A stretch of DNA of 64,000 nucleotides from Streptomyces hokutonensis (GTDB lineage: Bacteria; Actinomycetota; Actinomycetes; Streptomycetales; Streptomycetaceae). The stretch spans positions 1 through 64,000 of the forward strand of contig NZ_BARG01000055.1 of the NCBI RefSeq assembly GCF_000376565.1. Reading direction: 5' to 3'. The notes below the pieces were generated by a model, which saw nothing but the letters and a program-made list of their open reading frames with translations, ran no database searches and was not told the origin of the DNA. How positions within the stretch are numbered: the stretch's first letter is position 1; each line of letters opens with the position of its first letter. Position numbers and translations under genes: made by a program. Positions 8,361 to 15,988 of the stretch are shown in pieces.

Positions 8361-9446
8361 GTGCCTGCTTTCTCGCACAGCACCACAACGGCATCGACGG
8401 CGATCGCCGTTCCACCATCACTCTCTCTCCCGGTGATCGAGGCGGCGTTTCCCCGGCGACTGCATCCGTATTGGCCGAGGCTCCAGGAGAAGACACGCGT
8501 CTGGCTGCTGGAAAAGCGCCTCATGCCGGCGGACAAGGTACGCGAATATGCCGACGGTCTTTGCTACACGGACTTGATGGCCGGGTACTACTTGGGCGCA
8601 CCGGACGAGGTGCTCCAGGCGATAGCGGACTTCAGCGCGTGGTTCTTCGTCTGGGACGACCGCCATGACCGGGACATCGTGTACGGCCGGCCCGACGCCT
8701 GGCGGCGGCTCCGGTTCCGCTTGCACGCCGCACTGGACTCACCACGCCACCACCTGCTTCACCCGGATCCCCTGGTCGCGGGGTTCGCCGACTGCATGAT
8801 GCGGATCTACTCGTTCCTCCCCGCCACCTGGAACGCGCGGTTCGCCCGGCACTTCCACGCCGTGATCGAGGCCTACGACCGGGAATTCCGCAACCGCTCC
8901 GAGGGGGCCATTCCCGCGGTCGAGGAATATCTGGCACTGCGCCGGCTCACCTTCGCGCACTGGATCTGGACCGATCTACTGGAAGCGAGCGCGGGGTGCG
9001 AACTCCCGGAGGGCGTAAGGAAACACCCGGGATATCGGCGGGCGGCGCTGCTCAGTCAGGAATTCGCCGCCTGGTACAACGACCTCTGCTCTCTTCCCAA
9101 GGAAATAGCGGGCGACGAGGTCCACAATCTCGGAATCAGTCTCATCAAACACGAGGGACTGACTCTCGAGGACGCGGTCGCCGAAGTGAGGCGTCGGGTC
9201 GAGGAATGCATTGCCGATTTCCTCGTCGCGGAACAGGAGACCTTACTTCTTGCCGAGCGGCTCGACGACGGCACCGTACACGGAATGGAATGGAGCGCCG
9301 CCGTACGGTCCTGTCTCGGCAATATGCGGAACTGGTTCAGTTCCGTCTACTGGTTCCACCACGAGTCCGGCCGTTACATGGTCGACAGCTGGGACGACCG
9401 GTCCACACCCCCGTACGTCAACAACGAAGCGGCAGGTGAGAAATGA
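8361..9446 (+). CDS. eizS: epi-Isozizaene synthase (sesquiterpene cyclase)
   Basis: A 361-residue class I terpene cyclase that converts farnesyl diphosphate to the tricyclic epi-isozizaene, the first step of albaflavenone synthesis. With the GTG at 8361 as start it has the length of S. coelicolor EIZS (SCO5222). The acidic motif DDRHD then falls at residues 99-103, as in the crystal structure. The NSE triad (NDLCSLPKE) lies near 240-248 and the C-terminal RYMVDSWDDR is conserved. GAGAGGGG supplies a ribosome site. The stop overlaps the P450 start (ATGA), giving a two-gene operon. Confidence 0.95.
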   Translation: MPAFSHSTTTASTAIAVPPSLSLPVIEAAFPRRLHPYWPRLQEKTRVWLLEKRLMPADKVREYADGLCYTDLMAGYYLGAPDEVLQAIADFSAWFFVWDDRHDRDIVYGRPDAWRRLRFRLHAALDSPRHHLLHPDPLVAGFADCMMRIYSFLPATWNARFARHFHAVIEAYDREFRNRSEGAIPAVEEYLALRRLTFAHWIWTDLLEASAGCELPEGVRKHPGYRRAALLSQEFAAWYNDLCSLPKEIAGDEVHNLGISLIKHEGLTLEDAVAEVRRRVEECIADFLVAEQETLLLAERLDDGTVHGMEWSAAVRSCLGNMRNWFSSVYWFHHESGRYMVDSWDDRSTPPYVNNEAAGEK

Positions 9447-10813
9447 CCGTCGAGTCTGTGAAGCCCGCGCCCCCCGAGGCGCCGGAACTGCTGGAGCCGC
9501 CCGTCGCGGGCGGCGGAGTGCCGCTGCTCGGCCATGGCTGGAAGCTGGTCCGCGACCCGCTGGCCTTCATGGCCCGACTCCGCGACCACGGCGAGGTCGT
9601 ACGGCTCCGCCTCGGTCCCAAGACGGTGTACGCCGTCACCGCGCCGGCCCTCACCGGGGCGGTCGCGCTGAGCCCCGACTACATCATCGCGGGCCCGCTG
9701 TGGGAGTCCCTGGAGGGACTGCTCGGCAAGGAGGGGGTGGCCACCGCCAACGGGCCCACCCACCGGCGCCAACGGCGCATCATCCAGCCCGCGTTCCGGC
9801 TCGACGCGATACCCGGCTACGGGCCGGTCATCGAGGAGGAGGTGCACGCGCTCACCGAGCGCTGGCGGCACGGCGGGACGATCGACTGCACCTCCGAGGC
9901 CTTCCGGGTCGCCGTGCGGATCGCGGCCCGCTGTCTGCTGCGCGGCGACTTCATGGACGAGCGCGCCGAACGGCTGTGCACCGCCCTCGCCACCGTCTTC
10001 CGGGGCATGTACCGGCGGATGGTCGTCCCGGCCGGACCGCTCTACCGGCTGCCCCTTCCGGCCAACCGCGAATTCGACCGGGCGCTGGCCGATTTGCATC
10101 TCCTCGTCGACGAGATCGTCGCCGAACGCCGGGCATCTGGTCAAAAGCCGGACGATTTGCTGACAGCGCTGCTGGAGGCGACCGACGAGAATGGCGAGCC
10201 GATCGGGGAACAGGAGATCCACGACCAGGTCGTCGCGATCCTCACCCCCGGAAGTGAAACCGTGGCGTCCACGATCATGTCGCTGCTCCAAGTCCTGACC
10301 GAACACCCGGAACACACCGACAAGGTATGTGCGGAAGTTGAATCCGTGACGGGCGGACGCCCGGTGGCATTCGACGACGTCCGCGCGCTCACCCACACCA
10401 ACAATGTCCTCGTCGAGACGTTGCGCCTGTGGCCCGCCGTATGGATATTGACGCGACGGGCGGTCACCGACACCGAACTGGGCGGCTATCGGATTCCGGC
10501 CGGGGCCGACATCATCTACAGCCCCTACGCGATCCAGCGCGACCCGCGTTCGTATGCGCACAACCTGGAGTTCGACCCCGACCGCTGGCTTCCGGAACGG
10601 TCCAAGGACGTACCGAAGTTCGCCATGAGCCCGTTCAGCGTCGGCAACCGGAAGTGTCCCAGCGACCACTTCTCGATGGCCCTGCTGAGCCTGTTCACGG
10701 CGGCGGTGGCGGCGAAGTACCGCTTCGAGCTGGTGTCCGGCTCCTACGACACCACTCGCGTCGGCATCACCCTCCACCCGCACCGGCTGATGCTCAGGCC
10801 GATCCCCAGGTGA
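9443..10813 (+). CDS. cyp170A: Cytochrome P450 CYP170A family (albaflavenone synthase)
   Basis: A 456-residue P450 that oxidises epi-isozizaene twice to albaflavenone. ETLR is the ExxR motif of helix K. The heme-thiolate loop is FSVGNRKCPSDHF with Cys405. The usual glycine two residues after the Cys is replaced by Ser, which I recall as typical of the CYP170A1 family. S. coelicolor CYP170A1 also has a second, farnesene synthase activity. Whether this protein shares it cannot be read here. It is coupled to the cyclase gene by a 4-bp overlap and faces the convergent AraC gene. Confidence 0.95.
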   Translation: MTVESVKPAPPEAPELLEPPVAGGGVPLLGHGWKLVRDPLAFMARLRDHGEVVRLRLGPKTVYAVTAPALTGAVALSPDYIIAGPLWESLEGLLGKEGVATANGPTHRRQRRIIQPAFRLDAIPGYGPVIEEEVHALTERWRHGGTIDCTSEAFRVAVRIAARCLLRGDFMDERAERLCTALATVFRGMYRRMVVPAGPLYRLPLPANREFDRALADLHLLVDEIVAERRASGQKPDDLLTALLEATDENGEPIGEQEIHDQVVAILTPGSETVASTIMSLLQVLTEHPEHTDKVCAEVESVTGGRPVAFDDVRALTHTNNVLVETLRLWPAVWILTRRAVTDTELGGYRIPAGADIIYSPYAIQRDPRSYAHNLEFDPDRWLPERSKDVPKFAMSPFSVGNRKCPSDHFSMALLSLFTAAVAAKYRFELVSGSYDTTRVGITLHPHRLMLRPIPR

Positions 10814-10829
10814 GACGACAGGCGTGCGT

Positions 10830-11792
10830 TCAGGCGGCTTCCGGGCCCCTGAACGTGCGCCGGTAGGCGTTCGGAGTGGTACCCAGGGCGCGGACGAACT
10901 GGTGGCGCAGCGCGGGCGCGGTGCCGAAGCCGGCACGCCAGGCGATCGCGTCCATCGTCTCGTCCGTCCCCTCCAGCAACTGCTGTGCCAGCAGCACCCG
11001 TTGACGCAGGATCCAGCGGTACGGCGTGGTCCCGGTCTCCTGCTGGAAGCGGCGGGCGAAGGTACGCGGCGACATGTGGGCGCGGGCGGCGAGCTGTTCG
11101 ACGGTGACCTCCTGGTCGAGGTGCTCCGCCATCCACACCAGCACCTCGCCCACCGTGTCGCACTGCGAGCGCGGCAGCGGCCGCTCGATGTACTGGGCCT
11201 GCCCGCCGTCGCGGTGCGGCGGTACGACCATCCGCCGGGCGATGGCGTTGGCGACCTCGGGACCCTGCTCCTTGCGCACGATGTGCAGACAGGCGTCGAT
11301 GCCGGCCGCGGTGCCCGCCGAGGTGATCACCGGGTCCGCGTCGACGTACAGCACGTCCGGCTCCACGACGATCTTCGGATACCGCCGGGCCAGCAGCTCC
11401 GCGTGATGCCAGTGCACCGCGCACCGCCGCCCGTCCAGCAGCCCGGCGGCGGCCAGCACGAACACCCCCGAGCAGACGCTGAGCACCCGGGCACCCCGGT
11501 CCACGGCCCGCCGCAGCGCGTCGAGCAGCTCCTCCGGGTACTCCCGCGCCGCGTAGGTCGCACCCGCCGGTACGGCGATCAGGTCCGCAGTCTCCAGCCG
11601 CTCGAGCCCGTGCTGGACGGCCAGCGAGAAGCCCGCGTGGGTGGCGAGCGTCGGTCCCTCGGCCGAGGCGACCGCGAAGTCGTAGACCGGCAGGCCCTCG
11701 TCGCTGCGGTCGAGGCCGAACACCTCGCAGACGACGCCGAGTTCGAAGGGATGGACTCCGTCGAGCAGGACCACGGCCACGTTTTTGAGCAT
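10830..11792 (-). CDS. GlxA-type AraC family regulator (DJ-1/PfpI + AraC HTH), probable NrdS counterpart
   Basis: A 320-residue two-domain regulator. Residues 1-170 are a DJ-1/PfpI glutaminase-like domain with LSVCSGVFVLAAAGLL around the nucleophile-elbow Cys. Residues 215-315 hold two AraC helix-turn-helix motifs (VTVEQLAARAHMSPRTFARR and ETMDAIAWRAGFGTAPALRH). The start at 11792 is chosen because the family begins MLKNVAVVLLDG. In S. coelicolor an AraC-like gene, nrdS, lies between the CYP170A1 gene and nrdB and is cotranscribed with nrdAB. This gene has the same flank on the P450 side but is cut off from nrdB by two other genes. Orthology is inferred. Confidence 0.85.
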   Translation of the reverse strand: MLKNVAVVLLDGVHPFELGVVCEVFGLDRSDEGLPVYDFAVASAEGPTLATHAGFSLAVQHGLERLETADLIAVPAGATYAAREYPEELLDALRRAVDRGARVLSVCSGVFVLAAAGLLDGRRCAVHWHHAELLARRYPKIVVEPDVLYVDADPVITSAGTAAGIDACLHIVRKEQGPEVANAIARRMVVPPHRDGGQAQYIERPLPRSQCDTVGEVLVWMAEHLDQEVTVEQLAARAHMSPRTFARRFQQETGTTPYRWILRQRVLLAQQLLEGTDETMDAIAWRAGFGTAPALRHQFVRALGTTPNAYRRTFRGPEAA

Positions 11793-11885
11793 GCTGCCAG
11801 TGTGCGCCAGGACTGGCAGGAAATCGAGGGTGTACGGCAGTACTGCCACTCACGGTAAGGAGTGTAAGGCTCGACACTGGTGTCT

Positions 11886-12044
11886 ATGAACGCAGCCATG
11901 GACAACCTCATCGCCCTACTGACCGTCCTCGGCGTCTTCCTCGCCGTGGCCTTCCCGTCGCTGCTCGGCATCGCGCACGAGCGGCGCATCGACCGTCAGA
12001 TCCGGACCGCCCACCGGATCATGACTTCGTCACCACGACGGTGA
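11886..12044 (+). CDS. Small single-pass membrane protein
   Basis: A 52-residue open frame below the usual size cut-off: MNAAMDNLIALLTVLGVFLA, then more hydrophobic residues to about 30, then a basic tail HERRIDRQIR. A second ATG at 11898 is in frame. The hydrophobic helix followed by a positive tail and the GC-biased third positions look coding. It is divergent from the AraC gene, and its end overlaps the 3' end of the convergent lipoprotein gene by 26 bp. Function unknown. Confidence 0.5.
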   Translation: MNAAMDNLIALLTVLGVFLAVAFPSLLGIAHERRIDRQIRTAHRIMTSSPRR

Positions 12045-12480
12045 CCGACCACTCCTGAATGCCCTTGCAGGAGATCTTGTGCGGGGCGGTCGCACACAGC
12101 GGCCGGGACGACGTGAGCTTCACGGTCCCGGCCGAGACCGCCTTGAACGCGTTGCTCGCGTCGCCGGGCCGGATCAGGATCCCGCTGTTGGTGGCCTCCA
12201 GGCCCGTGCCGGCGGTCTTGACCTGCGCCCACGGCCGGGACGCCGTCCCGTCCAGCAGGATGCGGACCGTGTTGCCGGTCGTCAGGCAGAACGTTCCGTT
12301 GTCGTCGGTGGCGGCGAGGGTCTCCTTCGACGCACAGGCCGACTTGCTCTTGCTCGGTGTGGGGGACGAGGACGGCGACACGCTGCCGCTGCCGGTGTCG
12401 GACTTCGTGCCGCCGCAGCCGGTGAGGGTCAGTGCCAGGGTGGCGACGGCGAGGGACGGAGCGAGGATGGATCGACGCAT
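12019..12480 (-). CDS. Small lipoprotein
   Basis: A 153-residue secreted lipoprotein. It has an N-terminal signal peptide with lipobox LTGC (Cys near residue 22), a Ser/Thr/Pro-rich linker at 28-47, then a compact domain of about 100 residues with four cysteines (near 49, 65, 129 and 138) that could form disulfides on the cell surface. I do not recognise the domain. It lies on the same strand as the S53 peptidase but is unlinked to a pathway. Confidence 0.8.
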   Translation of the reverse strand: MRRSILAPSLAVATLALTLTGCGGTKSDTGSGSVSPSSSPTPSKSKSACASKETLAATDDNGTFCLTTGNTVRILLDGTASRPWAQVKTAGTGLEATNSGILIRPGDASNAFKAVSAGTVKLTSSRPLCATAPHKISCKGIQEWSVTVVVTKS

Positions 12481-12562
12481 GGGGGGCCTCCTTGCCCCTT
12501 TGACGTGTCACGGACGCATCCGGATCCGCCGTGAGAAGTGAAGTATTCGTGGACATGACAGA

Positions 12563-12590
12563 GCCCCGGCCGCTGCGAGACGGCCGGGGC
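12563..12590 (-). terminator. Terminator of the S53 peptidase gene
   Basis: A perfect 10-bp stem (GCCCCGGCCG / CGGCCGGGGC) with an 8-nt loop, 17 bp after the peptidase stop on the minus strand. Confidence 0.8.
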
Positions 12591-12606
12591 CCAGCTCATG
12601 AGGAGG

Positions 12607-14691
12607 TCAGCTTGTCGTCACGGCGGTGTCGTCGAGAACGAAGCTGGTCTGGAGCGAGGAGTCCTCGACCCCGCTGAACTTCAGGGTGACCGTGGTGCCG
12701 GCGAAGGCCGACAGGCTGAAGGACTTCGCGACGTAGCCGGTCGCCGCGTTGAGGTTGGAGTAGGTGGCCAGGGTGGTCGATCCGGCGGTGACCGTCAGCT
12801 TGTCGTAGGCCGTGCTGGTGGTGGTCTCCGCGGTGTCGACGTGCAGGTAGAAGGTGAAGGTCGTGGCGGTGCAGCCGGACGGGATCGTCACCGACTGGGA
12901 CAGCGTGTCGGTGTGGGTCGAGCCGTAGCCGTCGAGCCACGCGTAGTACGAGCCCGCGTGCGCGGCCTCACTGCTGGAGTTGGTGATGACGCCGCTGCTC
13001 GCGGTCCAGGTGGTGTTGCCGGACTCGAAGCCCGCGTTGCCCAGGAGCTGGGTCGAGGTGCAGGAGCCGCCGCCCGAGGTGCTGACCGTCCAGGTGAAGG
13101 AGGCCGAGCCGGAGGCGCCGGTGGAGTCGGTCGCGGTCACCGTCACGGCGTAGGTGCCGGCGGTGGACGCGGTGCCGGAGATCAGCCCGGTCGAGCTGCT
13201 GATCGACAGGCCGGTGGGCAGCCCGCTCGCGCTGTAGGTGAGGGTCGCGCCCGCGCTGTCCGAGGCCGAGATCTGCAGGCTGGCCGTGGAACCGGTCGCC
13301 GTGGACTGGCTGCCCGGGTTGGTGACGGTCACCGTGTTGCCGGTCGTGGTGCCGGTGGTGAAGGCGGCGGTGCCGTCCGGGGTGCCCCAGCCGGTCGGGC
13401 CGTCGTAGCCGGTGCCCGCGGTGCAGAAGTACGAGGTCGAGCAGGTGCCGTTGTTGCCGCTGGTGACGTCGTACAGGTTGCTGGTGTGGGAGTAGGGGTA
13501 CTTCGCCGGGTAGTCGCTGGAGCCCGGGGTGCCGGCCAGCGCGTAGACGCCCGCGATGATCGGGGACGAGGCGCTGGTGCCGCCGTAGACCGCCCAGCCG
13601 GAGCCGCCGTAGGTGTCGTAGACGGCCACGCCGGTGGCGGGGTCGGCGACGGCCGCGACGTCGGCCTCCATGCGCTTGGTGCAGCCCGTGTCGGTCTGCC
13701 AGCTCGGCTTCGGGTCGTAGGCGGAGCAGCCGGAGCCGCCGCCCTCGGTGCTGCTCGTCTTCCACACGGACTCGGTCCAGCCGCGGGAGTTGGAGGACGT
13801 GGAGAGGGCCGTGCCGCCAACTGCGGTCACGTACTGGGACGTTGCCGGGTACTCGGCGCCGTAGGCCTCGTCACCGGAGGAGACGGTGATCGCGACACCC
13901 GGGTGCTTGAAGTACGAGGTGTCCTCGCTGGTCTGCGAGGAGGACTCGGAGCCGCCCCAGCTGTTGGAGACGAACTTCGCGCCCAGGGCGACGGCCTCGT
14001 TCTCGGCGGCGCCGAGGTTGGCGTCGGTGGCCGAAGTGGCCTCCACCAGGATGATGTTGCAGTTCGGGCAGACCGCGCTGACCATGTCGATGTCGAGCGC
14101 TTCCTCGCCCGCCCAGCCGGTGTCGTTCGTCGGCAGGGAGGTGGTCGAGCCGGTCTGGCTGACCTGCTTGAAGCAGCCGCTGGCCTTGGTGCAGGCGGAG
14201 AGGCCGAAGTTCGAGCGGTAAGTGGCCAGGTCCGACTCGGCGTTGGGGTCGTTGTACGCGTCGACCACGGCGACCGTCAGACCGGAACCGCCGGTCGAGG
14301 GCAGCGCGTACGCGCTGTGCAGGTTGGCCGGGCTCAGCCCGGAGACCGCCGCGGCGGCGTCCGGGTGCACGGCGGCGGCGAGCTTCTGCTTGATGTCGGT
14401 GCGCCGCTGCGCGAAGCAGGCCGCCGAACCGGGGGCCGCGGTCGCGCACAGGTGCTCGGTCGGCACCTTCTGCCCGGCCTTGCCGGTCGAGTGGACGGCC
14501 TGGGCCGCGGGGGCGGTCAGGGCCTTGGCGTTCTGGGTGACCTTGGAGACCTGGGCGGACTGCACGACCGCGTGGTTGGCGGGCCGCGCGTCGGCGGGGG
14601 AGGCCGCCGCGAGACCGAAGACGCTGAGGGTGAGGGCGGGTATGGCGGCGGTCAGTAGTCTTCGCAGGCTTCGTCTGGGCTTCTCACGCAT
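12607..14691 (-). CDS. Secreted S53 (sedolisin-like) serine-carboxyl peptidase with C-terminal Ig-like and beta-sandwich domains
   Basis: A 694-residue exported protease. There is a signal peptide to about residue 36, a short propeptide to about 125, then a sedolisin domain. E196 and D200 in GEEALDIDM, SSGDE near 271-275 and GGTSASSP with Ser373 supply the Glu-Asp-Ser machinery. A putative Ig domain (SASGLPTGLSISSSTGLISG) spans about 450-535. A C-terminal beta-rich module like a carbohydrate-binding domain spans about 540-694. The start at 14691 has GGAGG ten bases upstream. The propeptide is shorter than in classical kumamolisins. Role: extracellular protein degradation. Confidence 0.92.
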   Translation of the reverse strand: MREKPRRSLRRLLTAAIPALTLSVFGLAAASPADARPANHAVVQSAQVSKVTQNAKALTAPAAQAVHSTGKAGQKVPTEHLCATAAPGSAACFAQRRTDIKQKLAAAVHPDAAAAVSGLSPANLHSAYALPSTGGSGLTVAVVDAYNDPNAESDLATYRSNFGLSACTKASGCFKQVSQTGSTTSLPTNDTGWAGEEALDIDMVSAVCPNCNIILVEATSATDANLGAAENEAVALGAKFVSNSWGGSESSSQTSEDTSYFKHPGVAITVSSGDEAYGAEYPATSQYVTAVGGTALSTSSNSRGWTESVWKTSSTEGGGSGCSAYDPKPSWQTDTGCTKRMEADVAAVADPATGVAVYDTYGGSGWAVYGGTSASSPIIAGVYALAGTPGSSDYPAKYPYSHTSNLYDVTSGNNGTCSTSYFCTAGTGYDGPTGWGTPDGTAAFTTGTTTGNTVTVTNPGSQSTATGSTASLQISASDSAGATLTYSASGLPTGLSISSSTGLISGTASTAGTYAVTVTATDSTGASGSASFTWTVSTSGGGSCTSTQLLGNAGFESGNTTWTASSGVITNSSSEAAHAGSYYAWLDGYGSTHTDTLSQSVTIPSGCTATTFTFYLHVDTAETTTSTAYDKLTVTAGSTTLATYSNLNAATGYVAKSFSLSAFAGTTVTLKFSGVEDSSLQTSFVLDDTAVTTS

Positions 14692-14916
14692 GGGGGTACT
14701 GCCTCCGTCGAGTTCGATTGGAGTGGGGTTCCTCGGCGTGGTGGCAGGCCTGTGACGCGCGTAGCGGCGGCGTTGAACGTCGTCATGGGCATGACACTTG
14801 GAGCGTTCTGTGATGCCGTTGTGAATGACATGGACAGGACGGGCAGAACGTAGCCGGGCCGACGAGACCGCGAACAGACGCACCCCATGAACTTTGCCGC
14901 TCCATAGAAACTCCAT

Positions 14917-14947
14917 GGACGGCCCATGGAAGCTCCATGGGCCGTCC
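14917..14947 (-). terminator. nrdAB transcription terminator
   Basis: A perfect 14-bp stem (GGACGGCCCATGGA / TCCATGGGCCGTCC) with a 3-nt loop, 28 bp downstream of the nrdB stop. It would stop the nrd transcript before the S53 gene. The rest of 14692-14974 shows no gene and should contain the S53 promoter. Confidence 0.8.
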
Positions 14948-14974
14948 GCGAAGTAAGCGATACATAAAGGGGGG

Positions 14975-15988
14975 CTAGAAGTCCTCGTCGAGGTCGACCG
15001 TGCCCTCCACGGCGACCTGGTACGCCGACGGGCGGCGCTCGAAGAAGTTGGTCAGCTCCTGCACACCCTGCAACTCCATGAAGGAGAAGGGGTTCTCGGA
15101 GCCGTAGACCGGCGCGAAGCCCAGCCGCTGGAGGCGCTGGTCGGCAACGCACTCCAGGTACTGGCGCATCGAGTCGGTGTTCATGCCCGGCAGACCCTCA
15201 CCGCACAGATCGCGCCCGAACTGCAGCTCGGCCTCGACAGCCTCCTTCAGCATGTCCGTGACCTGCTGCTGGAGTTGGTCGTCGAACAGCTCCGGCTCCT
15301 CCTTGCGGACGGTGTCGACGACCTCGAACGCGAAGCTCATGTGCATGGTCTCGTCGCGGAACACCCAGTTGGTGCCGGTGGCCAGGCCGTGCAGGAGACC
15401 GCGGCTGCGGAACCAGTAGACGTACGCGAACGCGCCGTAGAAGAACAGCCCCTCGATGCACGCGGCGAAGCAGATCAGGTTGAGGAGGAAACGGCGGCGG
15501 TCGGCCTGGGTCTGGAGGCTCTCCAGCTTCTCGACCTCGTTGATCCACTTGAAGCAGAACTCTGCCTTCTCGCGGATGGAGGGGATGTTCTCCACCGCGT
15601 CGAAGGCGGCGGCCCTGTCCTCGGGGTCGGGGAGGTAGGTGTCCAGCAGGGTCAGGTAGAACTGGACGTGCACGGCCTCCTCGAAGAGCTGACGGCTCAA
15701 GTAGAGCCTCGCCTCGGGGGAGTTGATGTGCTTGTACAGCGTCAGCACGAGGTTGTTCGCCACGATCGAGTCGCCCGTCGCGAAGAATGCGACCAGCCGG
15801 CCGATCATGTGCTGCTCGCCCGGCGTCAGCTTCGCGAGGTCGGCGACGTCCGAGTGGAGGTCGACCTCCTCGACGGTCCAGGTGTTCTTGATCGCGTCCC
15901 GGTAGCGCTCGTAGAAGTCCGGGTAGCGCATGGGGCGGAGGGTCAGCTCGAAGCCCGGGTCGAGAAGGTTCTTGGCTTCGGTGGTCAT
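14975..15988 (-). CDS. nrdB: Class Ia ribonucleotide reductase, beta (small) subunit
   Basis: A 337-residue R2 protein that houses the diiron-tyrosyl radical cofactor. Metal-ligand segments are visible: FEEAVHVQF (Glu-His) and RDETMHMSFAFE (Glu, His). The C-terminal tail ends in acidic residues DLDEDF, the peptide that docks to R1. The ATG at 15988 overlaps the nrdA stop by one base (TAATG), so the genes are coupled. Streptomyces also carry a B12-dependent class II enzyme (nrdJ) elsewhere. Confidence 0.96.
   Translation of the reverse strand: MTTEAKNLLDPGFELTLRPMRYPDFYERYRDAIKNTWTVEEVDLHSDVADLAKLTPGEQHMIGRLVAFFATGDSIVANNLVLTLYKHINSPEARLYLSRQLFEEAVHVQFYLTLLDTYLPDPEDRAAAFDAVENIPSIREKAEFCFKWINEVEKLESLQTQADRRRFLLNLICFAACIEGLFFYGAFAYVYWFRSRGLLHGLATGTNWVFRDETMHMSFAFEVVDTVRKEEPELFDDQLQQQVTDMLKEAVEAELQFGRDLCGEGLPGMNTDSMRQYLECVADQRLQRLGFAPVYGSENPFSFMELQGVQELTNFFERRPSAYQVAVEGTVDLDEDF

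Noticed and set aside
12598..14658. 686-codon plus-strand open frame opposite the S53 peptidase
   Set aside because: A Gly/Val/Arg/Ala-rich antisense shadow of a high-GC gene without any motif.
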